From: Citrus sinensis
Lineage: Eukaryota > Streptophyta > Magnoliopsida > Sapindales > Rutaceae
NCBI RefSeq assembly: GCF_022201045.2
Contig: NC_068563.1
Coordinates: 62,001-126,000 of the forward strand
Reading direction: 5' to 3'
Length of the DNA: 64,000 nucleotides
Position numbers and translations under genes: made by a program. The notes below the pieces were generated by a model. The model did not search any database. It had not been told where the DNA came from and saw nothing but the letters and a program-made list of their open reading frames with translations. This document shows positions 42,501-54,371 of this stretch, piece by piece. How positions within the stretch are numbered: the stretch's first letter is position 1; each line of letters starts with the position of its first letter.

Positions 42501-42787
42501 AATTATTTTCTCTTATTGTTGAATTTTAAGTCCTGAGTATTGCCAATAACACTACCTTCAACTCCAACCAGGGGGAAAAAGGGAAACACAAACACACACG
42601 TACATATATACAAATATTTTCTCTTATTTATTGGTTTTCAGTCAAGAAATTTGTACGATTAAATTTTCTTTTCCTCTCTTAGGTTGTTAGCTTACCCTCT
42701 CGAATTGATCCACATCAAACATCTGCTGTCGTTACCCTGCATGGCCAGTTGTTTGTGCGTGTCCCATTCGAGCAGTCGGATATGTAG
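36592..42787 (+). CDS. ARID (BRIGHT) DNA-binding plus alpha-crystallin/HSP20-like domain protein
   Basis: Twelve coding exons: 36592-38000, 38088-38127, 38766-38818, 39167-39212, 39329-39421, 39815-39937, 40077-40128, 40251-40326, 40424-40490, 40600-40650, 42274-42366, 42683-42787; 735 residues. The N-terminal half is acidic, Ser/Asn-rich, and contains five ~50-residue degenerate repeats (residues ~122-385). Residues ~435-525 are the ARID domain (FYRERNLEFKHPKFYKEDLN, LWRAVIKLGGYDEV, KLWRQVGESFNPP). The last ~100 residues are an HSP20-like fold (ADWVKINVQRT, FEVYALVPGLLREEVHV, VVSLPSRIDPHQTSA, GQLFVRVPF). This pairing matches Arabidopsis ARID5-like proteins, nuclear AT-rich DNA binders linked to chromatin remodelling. 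Exon 8 ends at a less usual donor (CA|GTTAGG), needed to keep frame. Intron 10 carries two Harbinger-like MITEs. Not part of the Arabidopsis syntenic block. Confidence 0.92.
36955..37750 (+). repeat. Five degenerate ~150-nt coding repeats in the ARID gene
   Basis: In-frame units start near 36958, 37105, 37255, 37399 and 37591. Each encodes a variant of VSANKLSGTKNDGS, HPLNQLECAAADERSSE, IKAENDEKGEKLDD. Unit 4 carries a small internal extra copy of NDEKREKLDD. The divergence between units shows an old duplication. Confidence 0.85.
40770..41547. mobile_element. Harbinger-like MITE in ARID intron 10 (left of a pair)
   Basis: Ends read AGGCTGCATTTGG and CCAAACATAGGA, inverted relative to each other, flanked by TTA at 40767-40769 and 41548-41550. 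A TTA duplication and a GTTTGG-type end are usual for PIF/Harbinger elements. 778 bp, AT-rich, no transposase. Confidence 0.6.
41552..41911. mobile_element. Harbinger-like MITE in ARID intron 10 (right of a pair)
   Basis: Left end GGCTCCGTTTGGTACAGC and right end GCCATACCAAACAGGCAC are inverted repeats, flanked by TAA at 41549-41551 and 41912-41914. The 3-bp duplication fits PIF/Harbinger. 360 bp; its left flank overlaps the right flank of the neighbouring element. Confidence 0.75.
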
Positions 42788-43748
42788 ATTTGGAGATGGT
42801 TGTCCCTTTCACCATATGCCGTTGTTAGGCCTTCAAGTTGACTGAAGAAGTTGGAAGAGACTTGTATATTCAGAATGTGATGGTTTTGTTGTGTAAGAAT
42901 CACTTGATTAGTTCATGCTGATTTTAAAGTTCAAGCTTCTATTTTAAATATTTAATTAGTGTAGTATCATAGTTGGACAGAGATGGAAGATTGTGCTTCT
43001 TCATTTTTTTTTTTAATTATTATTATATATTTTTTAAAAGAATGGGAGACAAATATTTGGAATCCTGTGCTTGTAAGTTGTAACCTTTGGAATGTTGTCT
43101 CTCTGAAAATTATTTCTTTTAAGAGCAATTAGGCTTGGATGTCCTAAGATGGTTTGGGTGATGTCCTAAGATGGTTTGGGTACGCATATTATTTTAGATT
43201 TAGAGCATGTAGGCCATTGATGTTGCCTGATATTTTCCTTCTTGTCCCAGTGGTTCCATCTATGTTATAAACTACTTCTCTTTCACTTGCATTGACCTTC
43301 ATCTTGCCTTTAATACTGTAATTCTTATATTCTTGAGGGTAAGCAAGCTGTGAATCGAAGGCTGTACTACCAGGATTCATGAATGCCTATATTCAAAATG
43401 GATATGGCAAAAGCAAATCTCTGTTGGTAAGTGATTTTCTTGTTATCATTCATCAAATATTAAATGGCTTCATTTATTGCAGCTTAAGTTGATTAAACAA
43501 GTTAATGCGGATCACATGGTAATATGCGTACCCAAACCACCTTAGGACATGCCACCAACCCGGCAACACATTAGAATAAAGCTTCAGTTACAGACCAGTA
43601 TGCATAATTCTCAGATTACAAAACAAAACCTTGTATATCTATCATTTAACTTTGCTAAATTTCAATTTGCTAAATTTCAACACTCATTAGAAAGGTAAAG
43701 AATAATAGGAGGTCAAGGAAAATGCAAAATCTTCTTGGGTTTGGTTGT
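42788..43748. other. Convergent 3' region between ARID and CSLD genes, with a small TIR element
   Basis: It should hold the ARID and CSLD 3' UTRs. The middle part, 43138-43551, has inverted ends (GTCCTAAGATGGTTTGGGTA against its inverse at 43521-43551) and a doubled left end. The 63-residue minus-strand frame at 43189-43380 lies inside and is not a recognised protein. Confidence 0.55.
43138..43551. mobile_element. Probable MITE with doubled left terminus
   Basis: The 22-bp sequence starting GATGTCCTAAGATGG occurs twice in tandem (43138-43159, 43160-43181). Extended by TACGCATATTA, it is matched by an inverted copy at 43521-43551 with one or two differences. About 390-410 bp. The target duplication is not clear. 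Confidence 0.6.
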
Positions 43749-46700
43749 TTAGGGGAATTTGAATTCTCCACCAGTTGCCGCAGGTGTGCTTCCTGGGGGG
43801 CTGATGGCCATCCAGAGCAGGGAAAGTGTGATTGCAATGAGACCTGACCAGACAAACACAATGGTGGGGGTCTTGCCTCTCCTTCCCATCAAACCTTTGG
43901 CGAAAGGATAGAGATGAGCCAACACCCAGAAGCTAAAGAAAGCTCCACCAATGAACTTACTCCACGAAGGATTAGTTGCATAAATTGTCCTTAAAAATGC
44001 AATGACCATGGCGACTATATTCACCATGGCAATGACGATTGGTGGAATCATCAAGGAAGTCCATTTGACAACGTAGAGGTCTGCATATATGTCATCATTG
44101 TCTTCAGCTGCTGATTTAGTTGTCAATGTGAAAGAGATTTCAATTCCTGCCATCACCTTAAGAAGACCTTGAATAACAGCAGCGAAGTGAGCACTGGTTC
44201 CACCGATGACCCAGAACTGCTCGTTTCTCCACCATTCTTCCAATCCTATACCTGACCACTTCACTTCCAGAATGGCCAAACCAATAAGACAAAGGCTTTG
44301 AATAAGCAGGTAGACTAAAAATGTGATGTTTAGATTTTTAACAATGAAGTGTCCTGAGATGAGCGAAAGCGCAGGGAGGAAGCAATAGACAATAAGGAAT
44401 AGTGAAGTGAACGGATAGATTCCGACATTGAGATAAGCCAAGCGCTGCAGGAGCTTGAGTTTTCTAGAGGCAAGAAAAGCATTGTTTCTGGAAAAGAAAA
44501 TCTCAACAGAACCTGTAGCCCAGCGGAGCACCTGGTGGAGTCGATCAGTGAGATTGATTGGAGCTGAACCACGGAATGCGTCACGCTTTGTGACGCAGTA
44601 GACAGAGTGCCAACCACGGTTGTGCATGCGGTAGCCTGTAACAACATCTTCAGTAACTGAACCATAAATCCAACCAACCCTGTCACCCCATTCAGTCTTG
44701 TCCTCGTACCAACAAGAAATGACAGAGACAGCTTCAGCAACTGTAGCTGCATCAAGCGGATCTCGGGGGGCCCTGAGCGCACCAGGGGGACGTCCGTAGC
44801 TAACAGAAGGATGATCTGCAAGGGGTCGGCCTTGAAATTCAGCAATAGGTATAGATTCTGCCAGCATCGTTGAATTTCCAAACCTCTTGGGCAGTAGGTT
44901 CACGTCAAGATCAGAATCAAAGTCCGTGGGATTCAAGGCATGCATCTCAGTGTCTTTATTTTGAGGATTCTTATTAGGATCTGGTGGGTCAAATCCATAC
45001 AGAGCAAATCTCCTGAACATGGTCCCCGTTCCCACATAAAAAGGCCCCTAAAGGTAAGAGAAAAGGAGTTAGTCGTGTTCACATACACAGCAAGTACTTG
45101 CGTATATATACACTAGTGGCGTTACTAGCTTAGTTTAGCTTACCTGCAGACCATCGAGGGCACGCATATTGCCATCAAAAAAGACAGTATTGTTATTAGC
45201 ATATCTGTCAGAAGGATCAATGCCTTCGAATCTCTGTGGAAACTGAATGTAGCAGATATCTTCACCACCTTTGTCCATCATAAAGCACATTCCTTCACGA
45301 ATAGCTTTACAGTTATAGATATAGTGATCGCAGTCAAGATTGAGTATGAATGGGCCATTTGATAGAATGGCTGACGCTCGTACCAGAGCATTCATAGCAC
45401 CAGCTTTCTTGTTATGCTCATACCCTGGTCGTTTCTCACGGGACATATACACAAACAGTGGAAGCCTTATATCAACGTCTGTAAAGTCTATGAGCTTATC
45501 ATCATCTGCACTTCCCATTAATGGATCAGGGCTAGGTGGCTTCAGCATCACCTGAAGAATACCTGAATGGTCACCTTTGGCATGTTCACTGGTCGGAACT
45601 GTCCAAGTCCCAGGCCAGTGAGTGCCATCAGCCATCCATGTAGCCTTTTGTACCTTTATCGGTTCTGTAGGGTCAGCCCCGCCCTCCCTCATATGTTTAA
45701 TCATCTTCATTTCCTCTCTTGCATTGAAAGCATCTGATCTTCTTCTGATTGAGTCGGGAAGCCCATTGATTCTGACTTTGAATTCATCGTATTCTCTCTT
45801 TATCTTCCTTCTATCCTTGACAAAATCAGTCCTGCTCTTGTTCTTTGTTGGGTCAATTTTTAAGCTGAAGTAACTGTCAGGATTCCTAGGCTCAATATTA
45901 TGCTTTCTACAAAATGGAACCCATAAATCAGCAAAGCTTGCAGCCTCAGCCATTGCCTCAAAAGTAAGAAGGGCACCTCCATCATCAGAAACGTAGCATG
46001 CAAGCTTCTCCACAGGGTAATCAACGGCCAGAATGGAAAGGATTGTGTTGGCAGTGGTAAGGGGAGGCTCTTTTTCGGGATCGGCTGTGGATACATACAT
46101 GTCAATACCAGGGAGGTCAGAGCGGCCGGTGGGATTGGAAGGTGATGGCATATCAAACTTGTCACGCAGGACCTCAAGGTCAGTAGAACGGTTGACTGGA
46201 AAGAGCTTGGGAAACTGATCCAGGATCCAGGAGAAAGCAAACCAAATCTCGCACGAAACTGACATGAGCCACAACCATATTGCATCAGTATTTGGATTTA
46301 CCACTCTCCAGTGTAAGAAAAACCCCAAAATCACAAATCGAATGGCGATAAACAACCTATAAGGGCTGATGATGGCTGCTGGGATAGGCAATGTCCTACT
46401 AAGGGGCTTCCAAGGTTTATCGGAATTATCTGGCATGCCTCCTTTGAAACCATCTTCTCCATCATCACCATACATGTCGTCTTGAGGCCAAAATGCGTTG
46501 CCATAACCGTAAGTACCTTTAGTCTCAAACAACCACCTGTTGTGATCAAATTCTCCATTTTGGTTCCTCTTCATCATGGTCATGTTGCTGTTACCCCCAT
46601 CTTTATTCGGAGCTGGCAACGGCAGAGCACCGCTTGAAAAATCGGGTATCTCATCATCGTAATCTCCCAGTTTATAAGGCTCCTTGCAACCGGGGCACAG

Positions 46701-47367
46701 TCCGGTGTCCTTTTGGGCATCCATGTAGCAGTCTCTGCATATTTTGAACCTGACGACAACATGCGTGCATGCATGAATTATATATATATATATATATAAA
46801 TATTTGTGTACAATGAGAATGCATAACATTTCAAAATAATACATCAATATTAATCATATATACATATTAAGAGTTAATAACAATCAATAGCACCTACCTG
46901 CACTCACAAGGGATGATATCATTTCCCCTCTCGTCCTTCATGGCCTTACCATCACAAGCAGGCATGCCACAGGAAGAACCCTTGGCTCCAGCCATCTGAG
47001 GATGATTAACCTGAGACTCAATGACCTTATCCATGAGATGAGCCCGCGTGACACTATTGAATCCTCCAGTAAAAAGAGAATTAGAAACGTATTGCTCTTC
47101 AGCCTTGACAGCAACAGATGATGAGTCCATGGGCTGATTATCTGGCGTAGGAGGGATGTGAACCGTGTAGTTCATATAATCTCCAGAAAACTCACCTGAC
47201 ATATCAAGATCTTCTCTTGAAAGACTCACATATCGCCCACTTGACGTTCTTCTTGCAAATTTAACTGTCTGTCCACTTGATGATGTACGACCGCTCGGAG
47301 AGTCCTTTGCACCCCCGCTGCTGCCGCTTCTTACTTTCTTAGATGGTTGGGACGAAAGGGATGCCAT
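43749..47367 (-). CDS. CSLD4: Cellulose synthase-like protein D (CSLD1/CSLD4 clade)
   Basis: Exons 46898-47367, 45144-46749 and 43749-45047 give 1124 residues, normal for CSLD. CSLD enzymes are multi-pass GT2 family glycosyltransferases making beta-1,4-glucan in the wall of tip-growing and dividing cells. The N-terminus has a RING-like zinc domain ([28 protein letters not shown], ~residues 130-180). The catalytic signature is complete: DDG Asp ~412, DCD Asp ~629, TED Asp ~826, and Q-V-L-R-W at ~864-868. Two membrane helices precede the catalytic core and about six follow it. Position beside the FRS genes matches Arabidopsis CSLD4 (At4g38190, from memory), a pollen-tube gene. CSLD identity is certain; the clade rests on context. 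A TATA-like sequence lies ~215 bp upstream of the start. Confidence 0.95.
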
Positions 47368-47580
47368 GGTTGATTAATACTTTATATACATATAAGATTT
47401 TTTGTATAATTATTTTTGTTCTTGATCTTGATCTTGATCGACCCACTTATTAACATACATTCATTAGCTTAACTACAACTAGCAACCTGCGGCTTCATGC
47501 ACGCATGGCCTTGGCCTTGGCCTTCTTCTTCTTCTTCTATAAGCATCATTTTCAATAATTCACGGGAGATAAACGCGTAT

Positions 47581-47589
47581 CTATATATA
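47581..47589 (-). promoter_or_regulatory. Possible TATA box of CSLD
   Basis: The minus strand reads TATATATAG about 215 bp upstream of the CSLD start codon. The spacing is acceptable for a leader of ~180 nt, but TA runs are common here. Confidence 0.35.
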
Positions 47590-48670
47590 TATTTAAGTTA
47601 AGAACAAGAAGAATAATAATATTGCATCTTCGGGCTATGTGAGCATAATTAATCCCATGGGACTGGGGCACAAATCGGCAAAGAAATTGTGATCATTCAA
47701 TCCTCAAGTTTAGTCCGGCATATTAGGGGACCAAAATTGGGAAGTGCATCTAGGAATTTGGTTGAAAGAAAGATTGGATTCATGGTGAGAGACCAAGTCC
47801 TACATATTGCTATTTGTAGAGGGGTCTGTTTTACGACTTTCACGGACGATCATGCATTCTCCATTTATAATACTCTCACGTTGTGTGTTTCCCTCATTTT
47901 TAATATATTCAATTAATTCAAAACAAAATTCTCGACTTTAAGGGCAGATTTTTCAAGCTGTTTTTTTTTTTATTTTTTTGGGTGACCTTCGGGTTTGAAT
48001 GTTGGGGCTAAAAATTAATTTAACTTTTACTCTTTCGTTATCTTTAAAATAAAAAAAGAAAATTAAAATTCATGTTTCTAAACAAGTTACAGATGACTAT
48101 GGATGCAGCGAAAAGAATAAAGTGCTGCACTTATAAAGTTGGATAAAAAAAATAGTATACGACGTGTTGATTAGTAATTGGAGATAAAAATTATCACATT
48201 AATTAAATAATGGGATAATACAATCAATTTAAGTTTACATAATATATGTCAGTTGTCAGTTGTCAAGTCCTTGAATAATGGTGTAATAACTCAAGTTCCA
48301 CTGTCGAGTAATAACAGTATAATAATAATTCATTTTCACTTGACATAATGTGAGTCGTACGTGTGGATTATGATGGATACAAAACTTTATTTGTAAGCAT
48401 AGCATTTTTTGTTACGGTGGAACTGGAAATTCGAACGCGTCTTAAAATCAGACTGGACAATCAAGAGTTGATATGTCCTCTCTTCTGGTTGTATTTAGCA
48501 TTCTTTATACAGACCAGACAGGGAATTTTTAGCAGATCCTCCTCGCCTAGAATGAGTTGACAGGTGAGGCCCGTGGCACACTCGAGAGCTTTCAGGAAGG
48601 ACCAAGAGACGCAATTAATGATGCAAACTTTAAAGGTCTTCTTGATAGAATCAACTTATTAATTAGACAA

Positions 48671-48710
48671 CAGTACAGTACAGTACAGTACAGTACAGTA
48701 CAGTACAGTA
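48671..48710 (+). repeat. (CAGTA)8 pentanucleotide microsatellite
   Basis: Eight perfect copies of CAGTA, uninterrupted. Likely length-polymorphic. Confidence 0.95.
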
Positions 48711-50500
48711 TATGTGCGTGCGGATTGAGCTGAGAATATAATAGAGAAGAGAAGGTTAACATGGCCTAAAATAGAAAGCTTTGAGCAATTGGGTACTTAA
48801 TTCTGTTTCTGACAAAATCTGATTTACATATACTGCGTACAAAGAGTACTATACTTTGAAATTACTCAATGTTATCACCAATAAAAATGCATGTAGCTAC
48901 TCTGATCTCCTCTACTTCTAGGCTGAGACCTTCCATTCCAGTGTGGAAGAATATATATAATCGCCTCATGATCTAATTCGGGAATCTCAATTCTCAAGTT
49001 TTATAAAAAATTCAAGACGAATTTATAACATTATAAACAATCTTTTTTTTATCATTTTCGAACATTATAAATTTCACCTCGCACTTAAATATAATCTGGG
49101 ATTTTTTGTGCATGTGTGTGTGTGTGTTTCACATGAGGAGCTCAAGAACAAGGCATCATTGTGACTCAAAGTACTTGAGAGCGACTGAAGAATAATGCAA
49201 TAATATAATTAACCATTTACCAAAAAAAAAAAAAAAAAAAGACAACCTCCTCACCAAAATGCGTGTTAATTAATTTTTCAAGTCTCAACATGTCATAATT
49301 CCAATACCAACAATTTGTCATCACATTTCTGGGAATTAGGGTTTTTCTTTTCTGCCCGAGATGTTGGTTTTGAGAATCTTTTATTTTGTTTTTGATTAGC
49401 AACAGCAAAGGTGTTCAAATTTTGCAGGCTTGGCCAGTAATTTGTTAACTGACATCACATTTTTCCTTAAACCAGTATGCACACTACATGAGACTCAAAC
49501 TCAAAATCCAAGAATTTTTATTAATTAAGCAGCACACACAATGTATGAGACTCAAACCCAAGACCTAAGACTTAATATTAAACCTGAGACTTCATATTAA
49601 CCACCATTGGAACTAAACCTTAATCTCAAAACAACTACTTAGTTTGACTGAATATGTAAATATTTGCCACAAACATATATAGCAAAATCTTGAACATTCT
49701 TTAAATAAGATCAAATGTTGCATTCACAAGTAGTAGTTGGGAAATGTAGTGAACATGATTTAAACTGGAATCAGTTTTAGTTTTAATAATTATAACCTCA
49801 TTGTCATTCCGTAATATATATGTGTGTGCAATTAGTCTTTAATTAGTTAAATAAATACATAGATTAGTTATCATGACAGAAAGGGAAATGATGAAATGGA
49901 TTAGAAGAAAAACCCTAAAATTTTGCATTATTAAGGCAAATTGAGATTTCCTTATCAAGTATGCAACTGACTGTCTGAATGGTTGAAATGCAAATGGAAA
50001 AAGAAGAAATTAAATCGTGCAGATCATAGAAGCTAAATATAGAGAAAAAATTGTGTGAGACGAGCGTTTCAAATTTGTATATGAATTTGGGAACTTACAG
50101 GATTATTAGAAGCTTCAAGAATGTCAGTCCCACGCACAAGTAATATTAAAGAGATCCCCATCTTCGTATAATATATATGTTTTCTGATCATCTCGTGCAC
50201 AAGTCACAAGTGGTTTTGTCTCAGCAATAACCATTTATATCTGCTCACTGCTGCTAGCTAGCTGTAAATATATATGGGGCAAAAGTTTGGATCATCTGGC
50301 TGGCTGGATGGCTAAAGCGATCATCTGTATTCTTCAATTAATTGATTAATTAATGTCCAAACAGACTACGCTTGAAAATTATATATATATATAAATATAT
50401 GTAATCTGTAACAGAGAGGAAATATAAAATTAGATACATATATAATAATAATTAATTGAGAATTAATCATAATGATAATCCACATATAGCTAATTGCGAG

Positions 50501-51427
50501 CTAGAATGGTGGCTGCCTTGTAGTAGTAGCAGCATTATTACCAGTAGTAGTACCAGTGCTGCTCCAATTGCCTGCGGCAAAAACGTCACCACCACCACCA
50601 CCACCACTAAATGGATAATTAATTCCCATATTCATAATTCCCAAATTATGAAAAGGCCAAGGCACGCCACCGTCTCCCAATTGTCCGCCGCCACCTGTCA
50701 CTCCTGAAGACTGAGAGGCTGCCGGTGGTGGCGTAGTGGAGTCTGCATCCTCCTGAAGCTCAAGGGGTAACCTATCGTAGACTGCATTTGCAAAAGAAGC
50801 GGCCATCAAAACCACAGTACCTGAAGCAGTCAAAGGGCCCACCACGCTCCCTCCGACAACTTGGCCCTGCCCACCTGCTAAATATATAGTCAAGCCACCA
50901 GCTCCGGGGGGTGCCGGAGGTGGAAGTGAAGTTCCAGTGAGTGACAAAATCTCAAAGCGGCCGTGAAGTGTTATGTTGACAGCACCACCAGCGCTACTAG
51001 CACTGCTGCTGCCACCAGCTCCAGCTGGTGGTTGCCTGAGTGTGACATTAGTAACAGCTCCAGTTCCGCTGAGAATACAAACACCACGGCCACGACGCCT
51101 TGCATAGGTTGAAACGGAGTCCACAATGTCAGCGCCAGATGATATTTCAAGGACATGGGATCTAAGTGCATTAGGGGTGTCTCTAGTTACGATTATTGGT
51201 GGCTTCTGCTTGTTCTTTGAACCCGCAGGACGTCCGCGAGGCCTCCGCCCCGCACCGCCGCCGCCGCCTGAACCAGAACCAGAACTGGTAGTGTTATTGC
51301 CTCCTGCTGCTGCGGACTGATCATGACTTCTTTCATCGATATCTTTGTCCGCTGAATCTGCTTGGTGGTGTTGGGGTTGTAGCTGCAGCTCGGATGGCCC
51401 CAACAGCTGATGAACATACCCTGACAT
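50501..51427 (-). CDS. AT-hook motif nuclear-localized (AHL) protein, clade A type I
   Basis: Intronless frame of 308 residues. Residues ~60-76 hold a single type I AT-hook ([17 protein letters not shown]) that binds the minor groove of AT-rich DNA. Residues ~86-220 are the PPC/DUF296 domain ([56 protein letters not shown]), which makes homo- and heterotrimers. One hook, the -KPP tail and no introns place it in the intronless clade (AHL15-29 in Arabidopsis). The family represses growth genes and works in hypocotyl growth, flowering time and longevity. Flanks are low-complexity Gly, Ser and Thr. Exact orthologue not named. Confidence 0.95.
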   Translation of the reverse strand: MSGYVHQLLGPSELQLQPQHHQADSADKDIDERSHDQSAAAGGNNTTSSGSGSGGGGGAGRRPRGRPAGSKNKQKPPIIVTRDTPNALRSHVLEISSGADIVDSVSTYARRRGRGVCILSGTGAVTNVTLRQPPAGAGGSSSASSAGGAVNITLHGRFEILSLTGTSLPPPAPPGAGGLTIYLAGGQGQVVGGSVVGPLTASGTVVLMAASFANAVYDRLPLELQEDADSTTPPPAASQSSGVTGGGGQLGDGGVPWPFHNLGIMNMGINYPFSGGGGGGDVFAAGNWSSTGTTTGNNAATTTRQPPF

Positions 51428-51587
51428 TTATTTATTTATTTTTATAAAATTCCCTATTTTAACAATTATTCTTGTTTAATTCTCTCCACCAAGCTACCAA
51501 TCGATGAGATGTTAAAAAGACAACAAGAAATTAATAAGGAAACCCTTTTTTTCTTTTTCTTTTTTTGTGAACCCCAAAATTGAGAAG

Positions 51588-51596
51588 CTATATATA
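51588..51596 (-). promoter_or_regulatory. Possible TATA box of the AHL gene
   Basis: The minus strand reads TATATATAG about 160 bp upstream of the AHL start codon. A CT/GA-repeat tract lies ~150 bp further upstream, as in many plant developmental promoters. Confidence 0.45.
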
Positions 51597-51740
51597 CATA
51601 AAATTAAAAAAAAAAACAAAAACAAAAAGTATGAACTAGCTAGCTGAAAAAAACCCTAATGCTCTCTGGAGTTGACAGAGCAAGCGTTTATTAAACAATT
51701 GTTTCAACTGCATCATCAACAACTAATTACCGTGCTTGAG

Positions 51741-51778
<38 letters not shown>

Positions 51779-51794
51779 GCGTGTGTGTGTGTGT
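51741..51794 (+). repeat. Compound (CT)n-(GT)n microsatellite upstream of AHL
   Basis: A mostly pure CT run at 51741-51778 followed by GTGT repeats to about 51794. On the gene strand it is a GA repeat, the target type of plant BPC GAGA-binding factors. A regulatory role is inference. Confidence 0.8.
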
Positions 51795-52611
51795 ATATGT
51801 ATATATGCATTAAGCGCGCTAGGTTTCAAGGACAGCAAAACAAGAAAGAAATTTTCAAGGCTGAAAACAATGTGCTGACAGTAGTTAATTATGTGATAGC
51901 CCTTAGTTTTCTTTTTCTTTTTTTCCCTGTAGGCGTTGGATTCTTGATGTGTGCTCAGATCCAGATTTGTGTAGAAGAAAGGAATATAAGAGGGAGAAGC
52001 TAGGTTAAAAAAAAGGGGAGGGGGGGGCTAATTGAATAACCTAATTGGCCAGAAAGATTACTAATGGTTATAATAATATATAACATTTATTATTCCTCAA
52101 AATCTCTCATGAGTTTGAATGTCTGAAAACCAAGCCTCTTGAATGGAATGCCATTCAAAGAGAGGACTATGAGCAAGTTAAAAAAGAAGAAAGAAAAAAG
52201 GAAGATTATGATAATTAACCAGTTTCGAAGAAACTTCAATGAAAAAGCTAAGCTCAAAAAATTATTATATTAAAGAATTGGCATAAGCATGCTTCGGTGA
52301 CACTGAAGGTATGAATTCTTGATGCATTTAGGAAAATGTTAATCCAATGCGACAAAATCATAATCCAAGGAACTGTGCAGAAAGTATGTTCGTAATTAAT
52401 AATATGGCACATAAGTCAAATTAAGTGAGCTCTGATAATGCCTTAAACGAATCAGTTAATGACAGATATATGTACATAGGGCAGGCAAGTAGTAGCTAAT
52501 TGGAAAATAAATATTACGGTTGTTACTGCCTAATAGCAGCTAATTGGGAAAAATTGGAATATATATATATATTTTTTTTGTCTTAAACAAAAGGTATCAT
52601 GGGAGGGTCGG

Positions 52612-52745
52612 GAGTCACCTTTAAGTTCGTACCACAATTTAGATTAAAAGTATTTGTTCGAATCGAGAGACATAGGTTGAGTCACCTTTAAGTTTGTACC
52701 ACAACTTAGATTAGAAGTATCCGTTCGAATCAAGAGGCACAAGTT
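52612..52745 (+). repeat. 67-bp tandem duplication
   Basis: The phrase GAGTCACCTTTAAGTTCGTA starts at 52612 and a near copy (GAGTCACCTTTAAGTTTGTA) at 52679. Each runs on through ACCACAA.TTAGATTA and GTTCGAATC.AGAG. About 90 percent identity. It looks like a fragment of a dispersed repeat, not a gene. Confidence 0.8.
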
Positions 52746-53519
52746 CTCCCAATAAAGACGACTTTCATGCGACTCGAAGTGGAAAGTAAACTCAGTCAAA
52801 CCATTTAAGGGGACTTCATTACCAATAGAGTCAACACTTTATTAGTAAAAAAAATAAAAAAAATTAGAATATATGGTGGTGATGGTCAAAGGCAAACAGT
52901 TAATTAAGCAGCATGGCCAAACGTGTCGGTCACGTGAGAGGTGTCGGGACATCGGAACTTGGCCAATCTTATCCCAAGCTGACCTGAAGGACTACCACGT
53001 ATACATACGGTGTGTGGATAATTACACTATTCGTATCTTGTATGCAAAGATCATTTGAGAAAACGTTTCATGGCCCTTTTTTTATTCTCATAAGTGGACC
53101 TCCCATTACATTATAGGTTGTTTTTCCCTTTAATCAAAATTATTTGAAGGATCTATCATCCACATGCCGTGCATTATGGTTCGTGGATAATATTATAAAA
53201 ATATCAATTGGAATTTTTATATTATTTAGCCTGCTTTCTTGAGCCACCAAAAAGGCAAGGGTCACTTACTTGGTTAAACGGAGAAAAAGAAAACATTAAT
53301 TGGAAGTTTAATTAGTACTTCTTTTATATAAGTGGATGTAATGATTAGTATGTGCATGATCTAATAAATGATTATTATGTGCATGATCTAATAATTTTAC
53401 GGACCAGCAAAATATTAATAGAGAAACTACATCCTAACAACAGTAAATCTAACAATAAAAAATCATCAAATTTCATTTATTTACAGTAGCTAGAACGGCT
53501 TCCATTTAAAAGTTCGAAG

Positions 53520-54371
53520 CAGGTATGGTAATTATACCCGTAAATCTGTTCAAATTCGTACGTCAAAATTCGCTCGTTATGGATAATTTTACTGGTTGCG
53601 GGTGGTTTTATATAACAAATTAAAACCCACACTTGGATGCAGGTGAATTTGGTATTAACCCAATATCCGGTGGACATCCGCATGAATATCCGTTAGATCC
53701 GTAATTATTTTTTTAAAATATTTTTTAATTTAATTTTACTTGAAAAAAAATTAAATCTAAAAAATTTCTAAAAAAAATAATACAATTATGTAAAGTGCCA
53801 AATAATCAAAACTGTTTTTGTATTGGCTATTTTTCTTTAACTTAATGCATGAATTATTTCATTATTATAATTTTTTCTTCGGATTAATATTTGAAAAGTA
53901 TTATTCTTTAAAAAATATTAATCTTAATCATTATTGTAGGCATCATATTGGATGGGTGCTAATGATGGTGAATGAAATGAAGATATTCTCTTGGATCTTG
54001 TGTTGAACGATAATATGAAATGCAATTGTTATTTTTAGATACTAGTTTGTGGTTTTTTTTAATAAATTTGTGTATTTTATACTTAAATTTGAGAATTTGT
54101 GTTGGATTGATGTTGAAATTTTAATTTTTCATTTACATCAATTAAATTTAAAATTGATTATGTTATGTGGAATTTGAGGTTATTATTGTAAATTTATATA
54201 TTGAACATTTGTTATTTTAAATGTAAAAACCCATAAAAAATCTGCCGAATACCATTACAGGTTTAGTAATTATCAAAACCTACAGCGGGTGGGTTTAATA
54301 ATTTAAATTTTATGCGGATTTGAATTTGATAATGACAAATACGCTGCGAACGGTGCCCATCGCCATCCCTA
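53520..54371. mobile_element. hAT-like non-autonomous element
   Basis: The left end is CAGGTATGGTAATTATACCC. The right end, inverted, is TAGGGATGGCGATGGGCACC, a short hAT-like terminal repeat. Flanks are GTTCGAAG (53512-53519) and ATTCGAAG (54372-54379), an 8-bp duplication with one difference. 852 bp, AT-rich core, no transposase frame. Confidence 0.65.

Larger units (their letters stand above)
47368..50500. other. Intergenic region between CSLD and AHL genes
   Basis: No supported gene. Left part is the CSLD leader and promoter. A pentanucleotide microsatellite lies at 48671-48710. The right end should hold the AHL 3' UTR. Short frames such as 48363-48560 have no family features. Confidence 0.5.

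Noticed and set aside
43189-43380. 63-residue minus-strand frame between ARID and CSLD
   Set aside because: Lies inside a MITE-like element, has no recognised domain, and starts and stops without splice or promoter support.
46750-46847. N-terminal extension of the second CSLD exon (frame starting at 46847)
   Set aside because: This is intron read-through. A clear acceptor at 46751-46750 joins the preceding exon in frame ([12 protein letters not shown]).
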